A DNA stretch of 64,000 nt from Ailurus styani (GCA_002007465.1 LNAC01000776.1:312855-376854); one strand, 5' to 3'. Shown: positions 41,130 through 53,453, numbered from the stretch's first letter. A program made the numbers and translations. The notes: generated by a model not told the origin, from the letters alone.

Positions 41130-41600
41130 CAATAATACTATTAAGTAGGTGCCACTGCCTGTGCATGGTGCTAGGGATACAGTGCTAAGCTAAAGTGGAC
41201 AAGCTCTTCTTGTCCTTCCTCCTCCTCACAGTCTAGTGGAGTTCAGTAGATAGTAAGCATCTAATTGTGCAATGTGAAATTGAATCTGTGGGAAATGTGG
41301 GCTAAGAGGGCATGCAAAGAGAGATGGAGCTGAGTCAGGGAAATTAGATTGGGTGTCCTGAAAAAGTGATGCCTAAGGGACAAGGGAAGGAGGATTCCTG
41401 GCAGCAAGAGCAGCATGTGCAAAGGCCCTGTGTTAGGAATGTATCGCAAGTATAAACACAAGAAAAAAGGCCCACAATGTAAACAGCAGTGAAGACCGAT
41501 ATGGGAGGATGGATAGGATGGTGACCTAGAAGAGAAAATTGGCAGGTTGACAGTGCCCTTGAGGGAAGGGTCCTGAGAGACAGAAGAGGATAGAGTTGAA
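41130..41600 (+). repeat. L2 LINE fragment
   Basis: 'gtgcatggtgctagggatac', 'ctcctcacagtctagtggag', 'gatgcctaagggacaaggga', 'agcatgtgcaaaggccctgt' in L2 order. A 203-residue antisense open frame across it is therefore not a gene. Confidence 0.7.
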
Positions 41601-42304
41601 AACCTAGAAATGTATAAAAGTTTGCTGAGCTGTGATTCTTGACCCAGGCCAGCATCAGCTAAAAGCACATATGTCATTGCCTGGATATGTAGACAGCCCA
41701 CCGAAGCAGAAGTCCAAAAGGGCTTCCTGCTGCCTTTGATGAGTGTTGCACAGTTGTGGCACCTCCACACTTGTGTCTCTGACACACCTTGACAAGGGAC
41801 ACTTCGTTGTGCAACACCAAGATGTATTGATGGCCAGGGGGTCATGGGGTAATTTTTCAGCGTTGCTGGCAAACTGGGAGAGAACCACAGAACAACAAGA
41901 GGGGCGGGGGCGGGGGGGTGGTGCTGTTGGCTGGAGCAACCGACTGGAACAGCTCACTTGACCAAGAACGTCTGCAATGTTTTTTAATCCTTGTAATGCA
42001 AAACATTTCTATATTTAATTCTGGACAGGAACATTGCTCCTTTTCTTCTGCGTAGTTTGGATATGCATCCCCTACCCCAGTTTCTTTATTTAAATAGTTG
42101 GGTAAAACCTCCTAACCAGCTGGCGCTGGTTACTGGAGCGGCCACACCTCAGTCATGCTCATGGATTTCACGACCCAGATCCTTTGTACATCCCCTCCGC
42201 GGGGAAGGACGGGTGGCCCCGTCCGGAATAACAGATTAGAAAACCCAGAGTCCTGTCAGTTGGCCTCAGGGCCGGCGCAGAGAATGCGCTGGGATTGTCT
42301 TGGT

Positions 42305-42750
42305 TCATGGGAACTGTGGGAACTCTTATTTGCAAGTGTCAGAATCCCAAACCAACTGGTGTAAACAGTTAAGTCTGTTTTCTTTAAGTCAAGTGTCCAC
42401 AAAGTTCACGGGATTTTGGTTCTGGGAGCAGCTGGGTCCAGGTGCCCAGAGGATGTCCTCGGGGCCCACCTTCTTTCTCTCTCTCTCTCTCTGGGTTCGT
42501 GCTTCCTCCCGACTGGCTGGCTTCGTTCTCAGGCGGGCTCCTCCCTGTGGTAGTCGAGGTGGCCGTGGGCAACTCTAGGCTAACACCCATTAGCACCAGG
42601 TGGTGTCACCCAGACTCCCAGAATGGGGTCTCAAGTGCCTGACTTGCGTCACCTGACAATTCTTTAACTCCTGTGGTGGGAGGAGCAGAGGGGTGTTCGC
42701 TCTGATTGGTCCGTCCCGAGTCACGTGCCCATCCTGGGCCCTAGGCGGTG
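42305..42750. repeat. Copy 2 of an old unassigned mammalian repeat
   Basis: 'gtcagaatcccaaaccaact', a CT-rich centre, 'cgttctcaggcgggctcctc', 'tggtagtcgaggtggccgtg', then 'ctctgattggtccgtcccga' and 'gtcacgtgcccatcctggg'. Related in order to 29915-30280. Confidence 0.4.
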
Positions 42751-43849
42751 GGGCACGACCCGTCCAAACTGCAGGGACTGAGAAATGGAGATGGGCTTCT
42801 CGAAGAGAAATCCGGGTAGTATTTTCAAAGGAAATGCGATTGCACTGCAAGGAAATAAGCAGCATACATACCTGCTACTGAGCATACCCCTTCTGGGGCT
42901 TCGCATCCCTCCGGGCCTGAGCCCGGATCTGGTTCCTTGCTCTGGAAGCCCGATTATGTGAACTCGACGTCGTATGTCGATTATGTATGTTCGCCGTGGT
43001 TTCAGGAGACAAAGGGGCATGTCTCCATGGTGATTTTAATGTGGGGAATGCAGGACAGTGGGGAGATGTTTTGCAAGGACAGATTGGACAGAGCCCAACC
43101 CCTCAGCTCAGTGTTGAAGATGTGATTCAAGTCCCACGGGGTGACTTTCTCCGTGTTCCTTATGGAAGCAGTGCCCTCTTACTGGTATTTCATGGCTCTG
43201 AAGCAGACTTACCCACCAAGGGCCAGATGAAAACCGGCAGAGTGAAAGTCGTGGTAGAATCTATTCATCTTGCGGTTCTCTTTTTGGGTCAATGTCATCC
43301 TGTGTGTGGAAGCTGAGGATATTCTCAGGGCCAGGTTGGGGTGGGGTGGGGGTCAGTGGACAGACCAGTCTGGACAGAGCTCACCCCAGAGGGGCCAATG
43401 CATGCCTGCTTCAGGTCATGGTCTCACTGACATTTTCTGGGTTCAGAGAAATGTTTCCAGTGTCCTGGTTTTTAATAACCATTCAGGAGGCTTATTTATA
43501 ACCTTCCTGGGCATGAGCAGTCATCTCTACCCAGAGTAAGTAACCATGGTTGCTGACAGGAGAGAAAAGGTTGCTGATCTTATTCATTTTATTACAGAGA
43601 AGGCAACACTGGAAAATGGGTCCAGGGTGGAGGCAGGGGGCCAATGGGCGCCTCAGACTGGTATAAGATTTTGCAGAGTAAATTTTTAAAGGACCTGTGT
43701 GCATTTCTCTTGGAGCTTTTGAATGTGGGAATTTCACAAAAGGAAACATTGCTCACATCCACTTGGTAATGGCCTTGAAACTCAGGTTTTTAGGATTTAT
43801 TTTTTTAAATGTGGGCAACTATGAAAAGGTAAAAGAGAATAAGATACAG

Positions 43850-44160
43850 GGGAAAATATATCCCAGCTCTTAACCACTTGACTAGTGTTAATATTTTGGT
43901 GAATTTTCAAGTCTTTTCCCTATATACCTGTGTGTTATTTTTTCTGAATTGTAAACATACTGAATGTTCTGGGTCCTGAATTTCCTCATTTGTAATCTGT
44001 CATTAGCTTATTTTCATAGCTTTTGTCACCATCACGTTTAATGACTGTATTAATATTCAGTCGAATGGATGTCACCATGTCCCCGGAATGGGACATTTAG
44101 GAGGTTCCCAAACTGATTTATATTGAGTCTTGATTTCCTTTGACTTGCATCAACAAAACA
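43850..44160 (-). repeat. L1 LINE 3' fragment, antisense (old)
   Basis: 'cagctcttaaccacttgact', 'tggtgaattttcaagtcttt', 'catactgaatgttctgggtc', 'aatattcagtcgaatggatg': an old L1M-type 3' region, complement. Confidence 0.5.
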
Positions 44161-44464
44161 TGCTTTTTTGACTCAGCTCTTTCCTTATAAACATAATCAA
44201 ACCTTCTAAATACTTTGGCGCAGTTTCTCGCCAGATGCTTGAACTCCTTACTTGAGCATCTCCTCCATGGAGTGTTCTGGTAGGACTGGGAGGCCCATCA
44301 GCGATTCCGTGCCAACCGTCCCTGGCCCAGCCACCCCTCCTCTGCCCAGACATGAAGTGCCCCCCAAGCAGTGGAAAATGAGTGTGATTAAAACCCCACT
44401 TCCTAGTACAAGCCACCTGGGGCAGCTTTGGGGAATCTATTTCTCCATGTAAACAGTTACCATC

Positions 44465-44655
44465 CCTCCATCAGTTAGTTACTTGGAGACCACCTACATC
44501 ACATTCATCTGGGATCCTTGTCAGCAGTGCACATTCTTGGGCCCATCCCAGTCCTGCAAACAGAATCTCTGATGGCCCAGACCTGGGAATCAACATTTCT
44601 AACAAATGCCCCCACAGAACTCAGGCCTGTAAAGTTTAAAGGGCACCGAACTAGA
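44465..44655. repeat. hAT-Charlie relic (MER20/MER5-like)
   Basis: 'cacattcatctgggatcctt', 'cttgggcccatcccagtcct', 'gcaaacagaatctctgatgg', 'cccagacctgggaatcaaca'. Confidence 0.6.
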
Positions 44656-45082
44656 GAGAGACCCAGATCATGCCCGGGTGAGCAGCCCTCCCTGCCACCT
44701 TGTCTGTGGTTAGGACTTTCTGCTTGCCCATGGCATACCTTTTACATCTTCTCCTAGCCATGAGTCTAGCCTCCTGTTTAGACAAAAGAAAAATTAGACT
44801 GTGTTCTTCTGAAAAGCTCTGAAGATGTCCCTGACATCAAATAGCCCTTGGTACAGTAAGTAGCATCTTAGGAAGCTAAGAGCACGTTATCTGAAACACG
44901 GATGGTGTGTTTCTTAAGCACCCAGGCTGGACTAACTGTGAAAGAGAGTGATGCCTGCCAAGAGCATTTGGTGGTTTTGGTATTGTCACTGAAAGCAGCA
45001 GGAAAAGTGAACAATAAAATACTCTAACTCCAAATAGGGCCTGTTTTGGCTGGAAATAACTGTGCAAGTGAAAAGGCCAGGA

Positions 45083-45146
45083 GACCAAAGTTTCCCATGA
45101 ATTGGAGGCAGGTTGACCAAAGTTTCCCATGAATTGGAGGCAGGTT
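45083..45146 (+). repeat. Perfect 32-bp tandem duplication
   Basis: The unit starting gaccaaagtttcccatgaat is present twice (45083-45114, 45115-45146) with no mismatch, implying a recent duplication. Confidence 0.9.
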
Positions 45147-45195
45147 GATTGGTTGGTTAACTTAGAATAATTTTCAGGTGCATCACCGTGAACAG

Positions 45196-45197
<2 letters not shown>

Positions 45198-45253
<56 letters not shown>
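45198..45253. repeat. (TG)n microsatellite
   Basis: An uninterrupted TG dinucleotide tract of about 56 bp; likely polymorphic and able to adopt Z-DNA. Confidence 0.95.
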
Positions 45254-45254
<1 letters not shown>

Positions 45255-46224
45255 CTCCCAGTCATGTGCCGCCAAGCACCTCCTCCCGCCTGCCCTTCCC
45301 AAATCAAAACCAGAGCACGACATGTTTCTGGGAGGCAGCTGCCACAAATCAGGCTGAGTAAACAGGCGGGGCACCGTCTAGAAGATAAAGTCTGCGTCTT
45401 CCAACACAAAATTACTAAGAAAAAGCCTAGTGTTTTCTTTGGTACAAAAACTTTTAACAGCTTAAAAATGTCCTGATGAATTCCCCCTCCACTTAACTAA
45501 AACAGACCTATTTCCCCCATTCCTTTCCTCGGTTCCAGAAAAGAGCCTTTCTCAACTCTTGGCTACCCAAGGGTTTGGTGTCCCACTTTGCAGATTACCC
45601 AGCTCCTGTCTTCTCTTTTCTCTTGTATCCCTCCCACGTACAAGGAGTGGGGGCAAAAATGTGCTCATTTTGCTCTTTGCAGGAAGCAGTAGAAAACGTC
45701 CTTTGGTCTATTTCTGTTCTCTGGGCCTTTCTTGGAGCAGCTCCTGGACTCTCAGCCATGCAGAGTGTGAGGGATTCTTGCTTCTTGGAGTCAGCCAGCC
45801 TGCCCAGTCCAGTCTGCCCCCAGAGGGTGTTATCAGTCGGGGGCCACCTGTGAGGCCTTATTCTGATTCTGACGGCTGGTGTGACTGTCCCTGGCAGGGA
45901 TTCTGTGCTCCCCAGCAGTGAGCATTCTGGACCTTGCATGGGTATCTCGGCCTGGCAGGAGCAGACTATCTAATGGCTTCCTTTTAAGTTCGAGGTGCTG
46001 ATTTTCAAAGGCAGGAAAGTCCAGTTCAGGCTTTACTTGTGTCTTATCCTTGGGAGCAGATTGAGCTCAGAGCTGGAAGGGAGAGGAGAGAAAACTGCCT
46101 AGAATAACTTTTTTTTTTTTTAATTTCTTTCTTATATCGGGATACTGGCTCTTAGGTAAGAAGATCAGAAGAGAAATTCCCTTTACCTGGGATACACACT
46201 CATAAACAAAGGCACCTGACATTT

Positions 46225-46670
46225 GAGCAGGGTGGTCTAGGTCAGTAGTTCTCAGCAGGGGTGAGTGGGGAGGGGTAGGGATTTTTGTCACCTAGGGGAC
46301 ATTTAGCAATTTGGAGACTTTTTTTTTCAAACTTATTTATTAAAGAGAGAGGGAGAGAGCACACGTGGGAGGGGCAGAGGGAGAGAGAGAGAGAAAAATC
46401 TCAAGCAGAGTCCATACTGAGCACAGAGCCCGATGCAGGGCTCGATCCCACGACCCCAAGACCATGACCTGAGCCGGAACCAAGAGTCAGACACTTAGCT
46501 GACTGCCCCACCCAGGTGCCCCGCTTGGAGACATTTTTGATTGCAGGGTGCTAGTGGCTTCTAGTGGGTAGAGGCTAGGGTGCTGCTCAACAGTACAGAG
46601 CAGCATCTTCCCTCCAACCAAGAGCCATCTGGTCCCATGAGACGGTAGCGCCAAGGTTGAGAAAGCCTGG
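46225..46670. repeat. hAT-type relic split by a SINE
   Basis: 'gtcagtagttctcagcaggg', 'cacctaggggacatttagca', then after the SINE 'ttggagacatttttgattgc', 'gggtgctagtggcttctagt', 'ccaaggttgagaaagcctgg'. Same family as 12475-12710, opposite orientation. Confidence 0.6.
46319..46524 (-). repeat. CAN-SINE (SINEC), antisense, old
   Basis: 'caaacttatttattaaagag', a (GA)n body, 'gagcccgatgcagggctcga', 'ccccacccaggtgccccg'. An 8-bp target duplication ttggagac lies at 46311-46318 and 46525-46532. Confidence 0.85.
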
Positions 46671-46869
46671 TGTAGACACAGGGGATTGCCTTGGAAGTCA
46701 TCACTCTCCCGCGGAGAATCCCATCTGAGGATGGCTCGTGAAGGCCCCTCCTGGGCCGGGCATTTCAGAAGCACCCCCTGCAGCAGAATGAGCCCATTGT
46801 GCTCCTTGCTCTGACCCCAGCTGCAGCTCACGCTGGGGTTTAGTGTTTACGGGGCACACTGACCTGGCT

Positions 46870-47095
46870 GAAATCCCACTACCGCTGTAGCCATGTGGCC
46901 TCAGGCTGGCGGCTTAAACCTGTCGCCCCCTCAGCATCCCGGAGCGTGAATATCAAGCATGAATATCAATGTCTGTCCCCCCCGGGGGCTGTCGTGAAGC
47001 ATGGGGTAATATGCAGAAAGCACTTAATTGCATGCCTGGCACATGGCAAATTCAATATTTGAGAGTTATTGTTATTCTTATTATCAGGGGGCCCC
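46870..47095 (+). repeat. MIR SINE
   Basis: 'ctgtagccatgtggcctcag', 'aagcacttaattgcatgcct', 'ggcacatggcaaattcaata', 'ttattgttattcttattatc'. Confidence 0.6.
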
Positions 47096-47725
47096 AGAGT
47101 GCCGACCTCCTGCCACCTTCCTTTTCACTGTGTCTCAGCCCATTGCTCACTTACCAGGGAGAGGGGAGATCGAATGGAATTCAGAAATCCTTCTGAGGTA
47201 CAGGGCTGGAAGGAGAGGCTGGAATCGACAGATGGGCTGTGATTGGCGGTTCTGCCGAGGTCAGCAATCCAGACCCTCACAGACACCTACAAGTGGGGAG
47301 CCCTGCTCTTTGGATCTTCAGGGATGATTGTAGCAAGAAAAAGGAGCCCTTTCTCCCTGGATCTCAGTCTCCAGCCCTCTCTGAGCTTAAAGAGGCTGCC
47401 ACAATCTGTAGCCTAATTATGCCCGTGTAACACCTATTAGTGCTAAAGGACCCCGCCCTCCCTGTGTGAGAAGGCAGTGACTCTCAGCCTCTCCTTCCCT
47501 GATTTCCCTTACTCCCCCTCCTTCCCCCTACCCCCGAGCATCAATTAACTTCTCCGAGAATTCCCATTCGCCACAGCTTAGAGGAGTTAATTTGTTCTTT
47601 GCATCTGTGGATGAGAAGCAAGCCCTGCTCTGGGCCCTGAGCCGGGAAGACAATGGGGACAGACAACAGTGGAAGTTTTCCATGGAGATCATTATCAGCC
47701 CCAGGAACAAGCCCAGCCAGGCCCT

Positions 47726-47737
47726 CATCTGCAGATG
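47726..47737. promoter_or_regulatory. Palindromic double E-box CATCTGCAGATG
   Basis: Two overlapping CANNTG boxes (CATCTG/CAGATG) form a perfect 12-bp palindrome, the preferred half-site type of proneural bHLH factors. It sits in repeat-free intron (about 47350-48250) that also has a TTATCT GATA-type site near 47980. Function is inferred. Confidence 0.3.
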
Positions 47738-48487
47738 TATTCCAAGCTCGGGCCCCTGCTCAGGGAGAGGAATTCCAGCCTGGCAGGGCTCTCCTCCGTG
47801 CAGCCCAGATCTCGCCATCCTTGACGGCCTTTCTATCACCTTGAGCGCTGTCCTTTGTGGCTTGCTTTCTGCTCGGGATTAGGACTGCCGGAGAAGCAGA
47901 TGGCTTCCTCTGTCATTCTCTGCTCCGTGAATCTGTTTATTGTGGGGGCCACGGTAGTCAGGGCCCCGGCGTGCCACACCTTTATCTGCCAGTAAGAGAT
48001 GGAGCACATCAGGTCCGAGGACATTTTTTATTCCAGCTTTCCTCTGAGCCCCAAGATGACAGGAAAAAAAAGAGAATTTTAAACCCTCTTCTCCGGGTGC
48101 ACAGAAGTACCATCTACTCCCCACCCCCATCCACCCCCATCTGTCTTCCACCAGCTGAGCCCAAAGTCCCCCTGGGAGCACCGAGATGTAAACACTGTCA
48201 GCCCAGCCCCTAATACCCTGTACCGCAACTGTAAACACAGGAGGAGACGCCACGTCCGCCTTCGTGGCATTCCCCCGAGATAGGTCTCCAACACGCTGTG
48301 TTTCTAGAGTTGCCATTCAAAAGAGGACCATGCTTGCGTGTCTCCCCCACCCACCCAGAATCCCAACATCCCTTTTTTTTTTTAATCTGTTTGCTGTCCT
48401 AAAGTTTGATTCAAGATTGTTTGGGAAACAGAACGGGGAGGAGGAGGACATTTTTTAAAATCTTGATTCTTCGTTCTTTTATATTCC

Positions 48488-49080
48488 CATATTCAACAAA
48501 TATTTATTGAGTGCCTACCATGTGTCGGTTATACATTGGTGAATAAATCAGACCCAGTCCCTAATACAGGTCAGAGCCCCAGCAGGAAATAGGCAGCACG
48601 TTCAAAGAGTAATTAAAGGCTAATGAAGGAGGGCCACTGAGTAGGAGCTAAGGACTCTGGGAGAGAACTGCAGCCAACCTGCAGCCTGGGGGAGAGAACC
48701 AAGGCAACACCTTGACCTCCCTCACTCTCTGCCCTGTGATCTCCTCCCAGAAGTCAAGCCCCACCCACAAGAAGCCAGAGATTAAACACATACACACGGA
48801 CAGATTGTAATAAGTGCCATAAAGGAAATGAGCAGGGTCAAGAATAGAGAATGTAGAGGGTTAACCACCTAAAAAGGATGATCAGGAAGCTCTCTGACTC
48901 TCTGAAGTGATATTGAAGCTAAGAATCAGATAAAAGGACTTGGTCTGGCACAGGAAGAGAAGGGGAGGGGAGGGAGGCCCTATTGGCCATAGGAATGGCA
49001 TATGCAAAGGCCCTGGGGCAAGAGAGAATTTGCACAGTTCCAGCAACTGAAAGCAGGCCAGCATAGTTGTCAAGGGGGAG
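48488..49080 (+). repeat. L2 LINE fragment
   Basis: 'tattcaacaaatatttattg', 'agtgcctaccatgtgtcggt', 'catatgcaaaggccctgggg', 'aactgaaagcaggccagcat'. The middle is strongly decayed. Confidence 0.65.
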
Positions 49081-49559
49081 AGAGCTATATTTAGAGCTGT
49101 GAAGCAGTCACATTTTATTGCTGGGCTCTATTTCAACCTCCTGGGATCCCTGTGAGAACACTGTCCTTGTCCCCTTTTTCAGTGGGGTGTCTTAAAGTAG
49201 AAGAAGTCAGCTGACTTGCAGAGTGAGTCAAGAAAGGAAATGCAACTGTACAAGGAAGCATTAGGTAAAAAATATGTGTTGGGGAACATGAGGGGAGAAC
49301 ATGCCATTTAAGACAAAAAAGTTTGGTTAAGAAAGTCTGTGAACTCTGTTGATCTTTCTATTGCTGTGGCTTTTAATTTCAGCGCTTAGTCATATCCTGG
49401 GTTTCATATACACAGTGCATTTGAATATTACCCCAGGTATCCAGGCTTAGCCACGCAACTAATGCATAAATCTGATTAATGCAAAAATCTTTCCGTAAGT
49501 AAACAGTAGTCCTTGAAAACATAGGCTATGCAGAAGTATAATTCACAAACCCCCTTCTT

Positions 49560-49758
49560 TTTTTTTTTTTTAAGATTTTATTTATTTATTTCACAGAGGG
49601 AGAGAGATCACAAGGAGGCAGAGAGGCAGGCAGAGAGAGAGGAGGAAGCAGGCTCCCTGCTGAGCAGAGAGCCCGATGCGGGCCTCAATCCCAGGACCCT
49701 GAGATCATGACCTGAGCCAAAAGCAGAGGCTTTAACCCACTGAGCCACCCAGGCGCCC
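49560..49758 (-). repeat. CAN-SINE, young mustelid-type, antisense
   Basis: Near-consensus copy with 'gaggctttaacccactgagc' and 'cacccaggcgccc'. The duplication aacccccttctt at 49548-49559 and 49759-49770 is perfect, so the insertion is recent. Confidence 0.93.
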
Positions 49759-50349
49759 AACCCCCTTCTTTTTTATTGCACAAATTAGCCGGTATTGGCC
49801 CTGGCAAACAAAATGCAGGTCTCTTTGGATGTGTTGGTCTTTAAGAAGAAAGTTTGAGCAGCTGTCATTTTTCCCAGATGAATGTTGCCGAAACTACAGA
49901 AGGCTTTCACTTAACCTTCACAGCCCTGGGCCCTTCCACTTTTTCTCGAAATCCCTTTCTAAGGCCAAGGTCCAGAAGTTCAGCAGGAGGATTTTGTGTT
50001 GTTGGGAGGGGAAATTATCATGTGACATTGCCCTTTTAGAATCTCATCACTGTGATAGGACAAGAGATGAGACCTTCACTAATTCACAGTTATGTCACAT
50101 TCACTGAGTGGTGACCAAGGTTTATCCTTAGCAAATCTCTAGAACCATCACATGTTTGAGGCCCTTGGCTGCACTGCAGTGGAAGAAGGAGCCAATCTCT
50201 CATGGGATTTCCTACCTCAAACTCAGAAAGTTTAGAGTGAATACTTAACATTTATTCTAAAGACAATGGCCACCAGGTCTTCTTAGTCTTGCTTAAGGGA
50301 AAGTGTGATTGGACACCTATTAGTGAGGTGTAAGGTAGATGCTAAAATA

Positions 50350-50535
50350 CTCAGACACTGCTTCTCAATCTTGGTCACACACGGAATCATCTGGGGAATA
50401 TAAAGAATAGATGCCTCTGCTCCATCCTCAGAGTCCAGTGCAACTGGTGTCTGGCATTTGGTTTGGGCCAGGGGACATTTTCATGCTCCCTAGTAATTCT
50501 GTCAAGCAGACAAGATTGAGAAGCAAGGTATTAAG
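50350..50535. repeat. MER5A-like hAT-Charlie relic
   Basis: 'actgcttctcaatcttggtc', 'ggaatcatctggggaatata', 'gtctggcatttggtttgggc', 'caagattgagaagcaag' as inverted end. Confidence 0.6.
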
Positions 50536-50744
50536 GCAAATCCAAATTTTTCATCAGGTACATCTGTTTCTAGCTTCTGGGATGATCTGTGAGGTGGTTC
50601 TACCTTTATTGCCCTACTTTGGCCCTTTCTCTGTGAAGTACCGCATCTTAATGGAGAGAATGCTCATTTGTGAACACACAAAAATGTGTTCTAATAACAT
50701 CTGTGCTCTACCAACTTCTACCCAAAGGGCCTAGAAATTGCTGT

Positions 50745-50930
50745 TAAGGTGATAGTCTCAAGAGTCAGATAGACCCCTGTTAGCTCTCAGCTCTGGCTGT
50801 TACCGGCTCTGTGACCTTGAGCAAATGATCTAAACTTCTTGAGCCCGTATTCCCTCACCTATATCCACCCTGTCTTAGGATACAATGAAAAGACACTTAA
50901 CACAGTAAGCATAAAAAATATTTGTTGTTT
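50745..50930 (+). repeat. MIR SINE
   Basis: 'ctcagctctggctgttaccg', 'gctctgtgaccttgagcaaa', 'tgatctaaacttcttgagcc'. Confidence 0.65.
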
Positions 50931-51829
50931 CCGCATCAACAGAGGTGGGGAATATTCTCAGGACCCATTTATTTTTATACTGTTGTAGCTAAGGACTGAA
51001 GTGGAAAAGCCAAGTAGGCAATAAAAACAACAAAAATTACAGCTATTACCCCCTTCTTTTAGCTGAGAGAAACAAGAGTCAGAGAATTTAAGGTCACATA
51101 GCGAACGAATGGGTTAAGTGGGGTTTGCCAGTCTACACATGTAACCACTACTCTGTGTTCCTCCATCAAAGAAAAGCTCCTGAAGAAGAAGGAGAGGGGC
51201 TCTTGGCGACATTGCCCCTTAATTGTGCCTGAGAAAAGGGAGTTTATGGAAAGCTTAGGTCTTTCTCTGGTGGGAAGGGTTCTCCAGGGAGCCATCAGCA
51301 TGTGAAGCCAAAATGGACAGGGTCCACCGACTGCCTCAGGCCCCTCAAAAAATCATCTTCCACACCTTTCACTGTTTGCTTCCCTTCCTTATAGCAGCCA
51401 GCCTGGGCTCCGCCAAAACCGCCTCACCGACCACCATTGCACGATGAGAGCAGCCGACGGGGACGGGGGAGTCCCACCCACCTCTTCATCCTCCTGCCTG
51501 TTGTTTGGCCTTGTTCTCGCAGACCCAGATCCTGTGCTACTCTGCTTCAAACAGCGCTGATTCTGAGCAGTGTTCCCCACGTTTTGTTGGGTTTTGAATG
51601 AGGCATGCCCTCTCTTCAACAAACCAAACACAAGACTCATATACCCCCACCCGGCCAGAGTTCCTCATTCTTTGCTCTCCTACCCTCTTGTTCAGAGACC
51701 TCCCTCCCTACATCCCCGAGGCCACCAAGACCTCCTGTCACAAAGAGAGCTGACAGCTGTGAAGCCTTGTGAGTGGGACACTGTGTTAACTACTAACGTA
51801 GACTTTTCTTGATAAGTTAATCTTGATAA

Positions 51830-51985
51830 TAATGCCACAGATCATATGTATCATCTCATCTCCATTTCACAGACAAGGAATCAGGTCTTGAAGGTGTTGA
51901 ATAACACGTTCGGGATCCCAGTGCAGCTGGTGGCTCAAACCAGGGTCCTAGCGGGCAAGTCCTGTCCTTCTACACATAACCCTGT
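51830..51985 (-). repeat. MIR SINE, antisense
   Basis: 'tctccatttcacagacaagg', 'aatcaggtcttgaaggtgtt', 'gctggtggctcaaaccaggg'. Confidence 0.5.
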
Positions 51986-52547
51986 GCCTCTCAGTCAGGG
52001 CGAGTTTACTCTCCACAGGACATTCTGCAGTGTCTTGGGAACATTGTGATTTGTCCCAACAGAGTGTGGGAAGTACTGAATCCAGTACTGAATCCAGTGG
52101 ACCGAGGTTGAATCTGCCTTTTGAAGTGCCCCTAGCTCTCCCTCACTGTACACCTCTCCCCCCATCAGGGACACAGAGCCACACCATGCCCCACCAGGAT
52201 GATCCCTGGTTTGACTAGGCCAAAAGCCCTACCTCCTCTCAGCAACAGAGGTTGAATCTGTTTCCAGAAGGTTCTTTCTGCCTGCAGAGAAATTCCATGT
52301 GTGTGCTATACCAATGTCAGGGACTCCGTTGCTCTGGGCATGGAGAAAGCAGGGAGCACTCCTTGCCCTGCTGATTTGGCTGTGGGCACTGTCAGACCAC
52401 CTAGCCTTCCTGCTTCCTTTCTCCTCTTTTTGCTCTTGCTCTTCCTCTTCCGCCCCCAGCAAATCTTCTCTGTTAGACTGGAGGCTCTTTCCATGGAGGC
52501 AGCCCAAAGTGCTGCAAACCATAATAAAAAAGAAAAACAGGGAACTT

Positions 52548-52750
52548 TTAAAATTATTTTTAAAAAGACTTTATTTGACAGAGAAAGAGAGAGGAAAAGA
52601 GAGTGCACAAGCAGGGGGAGTAGCTGAGGGAGAGGGAGAAGCAGGCTCCCTGCTGAGCAGGCAGCCAACATGGGGCTTGATCCCAGGACCCTGGGATCTT
52701 GACCTGAGCCAAAGGCAGAAGTTTAACCAACTGAGCCACCCAGGTGCCCC
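52548..52750 (-). repeat. CAN-SINE (SINEC), antisense
   Basis: 'aagactttatttgacagaga', 'gaagcaggctccctgctgag', 'ttaaccaactgagccaccca', 'ggtgcccc'. Short 'gaactttt' repeats flank it. Confidence 0.9.
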
Positions 52751-53453
52751 AGTGGAGAACTTTTTTAATTATATAAACTATAAGGAAATCATCTCCTACT
52801 GCCCCCACAACCTCCCTGAGCCTCAAACTCCTCTTAGTTTTAAAAAAACCGAAAGTAACAAAAACTGCTTTTAAGGGATTCATGAAAATCAAATGAGATT
52901 GGATATGTAAAATTGTTTAGTGGCATGCCTTGTCCATGGTAAATTATTCAAAAGGGTACCTCTTGTGAAATACCAATGAATAAAAACCTAAAAAAGACAA
53001 GACTTGGCTGGGGTGCTTGGGTGGCTCAGTGTCCTTGTGGCTCATACTTAACACCAGCCGTAGGGGCCCCGTCCTCTGTCTGGGTTCAGAGCTCTGGGGT
53101 AAAGATGTGGGTGGAGACGGGCCGCTTGGAGATCTAGAACCACCAACCCTGATTTCCCGTGCCTCCCTGTGAACTCCAGATATTTCTCATCGCAGACATT
53201 TCCGAATAACTTAGCACAACATCTGGGGTAGAATTTGTTGTCTTTGCTGTGCCTCATAGTATTCTGTCAAGGGTAGACTCTATGCTTACTATCCTGGTCC
53301 TGGGCTCCGTTTCAGCGCCAGAAAAAGCATCTTGCCTCTAGCTCTCCTGAGAGGTGGGCCAAGGTGAAAAGCGATGGGCTCCCAACTTTTTCTGTGTAAT
53401 TTTATCGTCTTCTTTGAGTTACAAACAAAAATAGTTGTAAAATATTACAAAAC

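Noticed and set aside
41261..41872. 203-residue antisense open frame
   Set aside because: About half of it is the complement of an L2 fragment (41130-41600). There is no recognisable domain or splice context.
44876..45409. 177-residue antisense open frame with a Thr-His repeat
   Set aside because: The repeat is the translation of the TG microsatellite, and the frame also spans the 32-bp duplication.
52299..52874. 191-residue open frame on the + strand
   Set aside because: Its second half reads through an antisense CAN-SINE, and the rest has no known similarity.
53009..53030. Another SINE head (gggtgcttgggtggctcagt)
   Set aside because: Only about 22 bp resemble the head; the body and tail are missing, so it is too short to list as an element.
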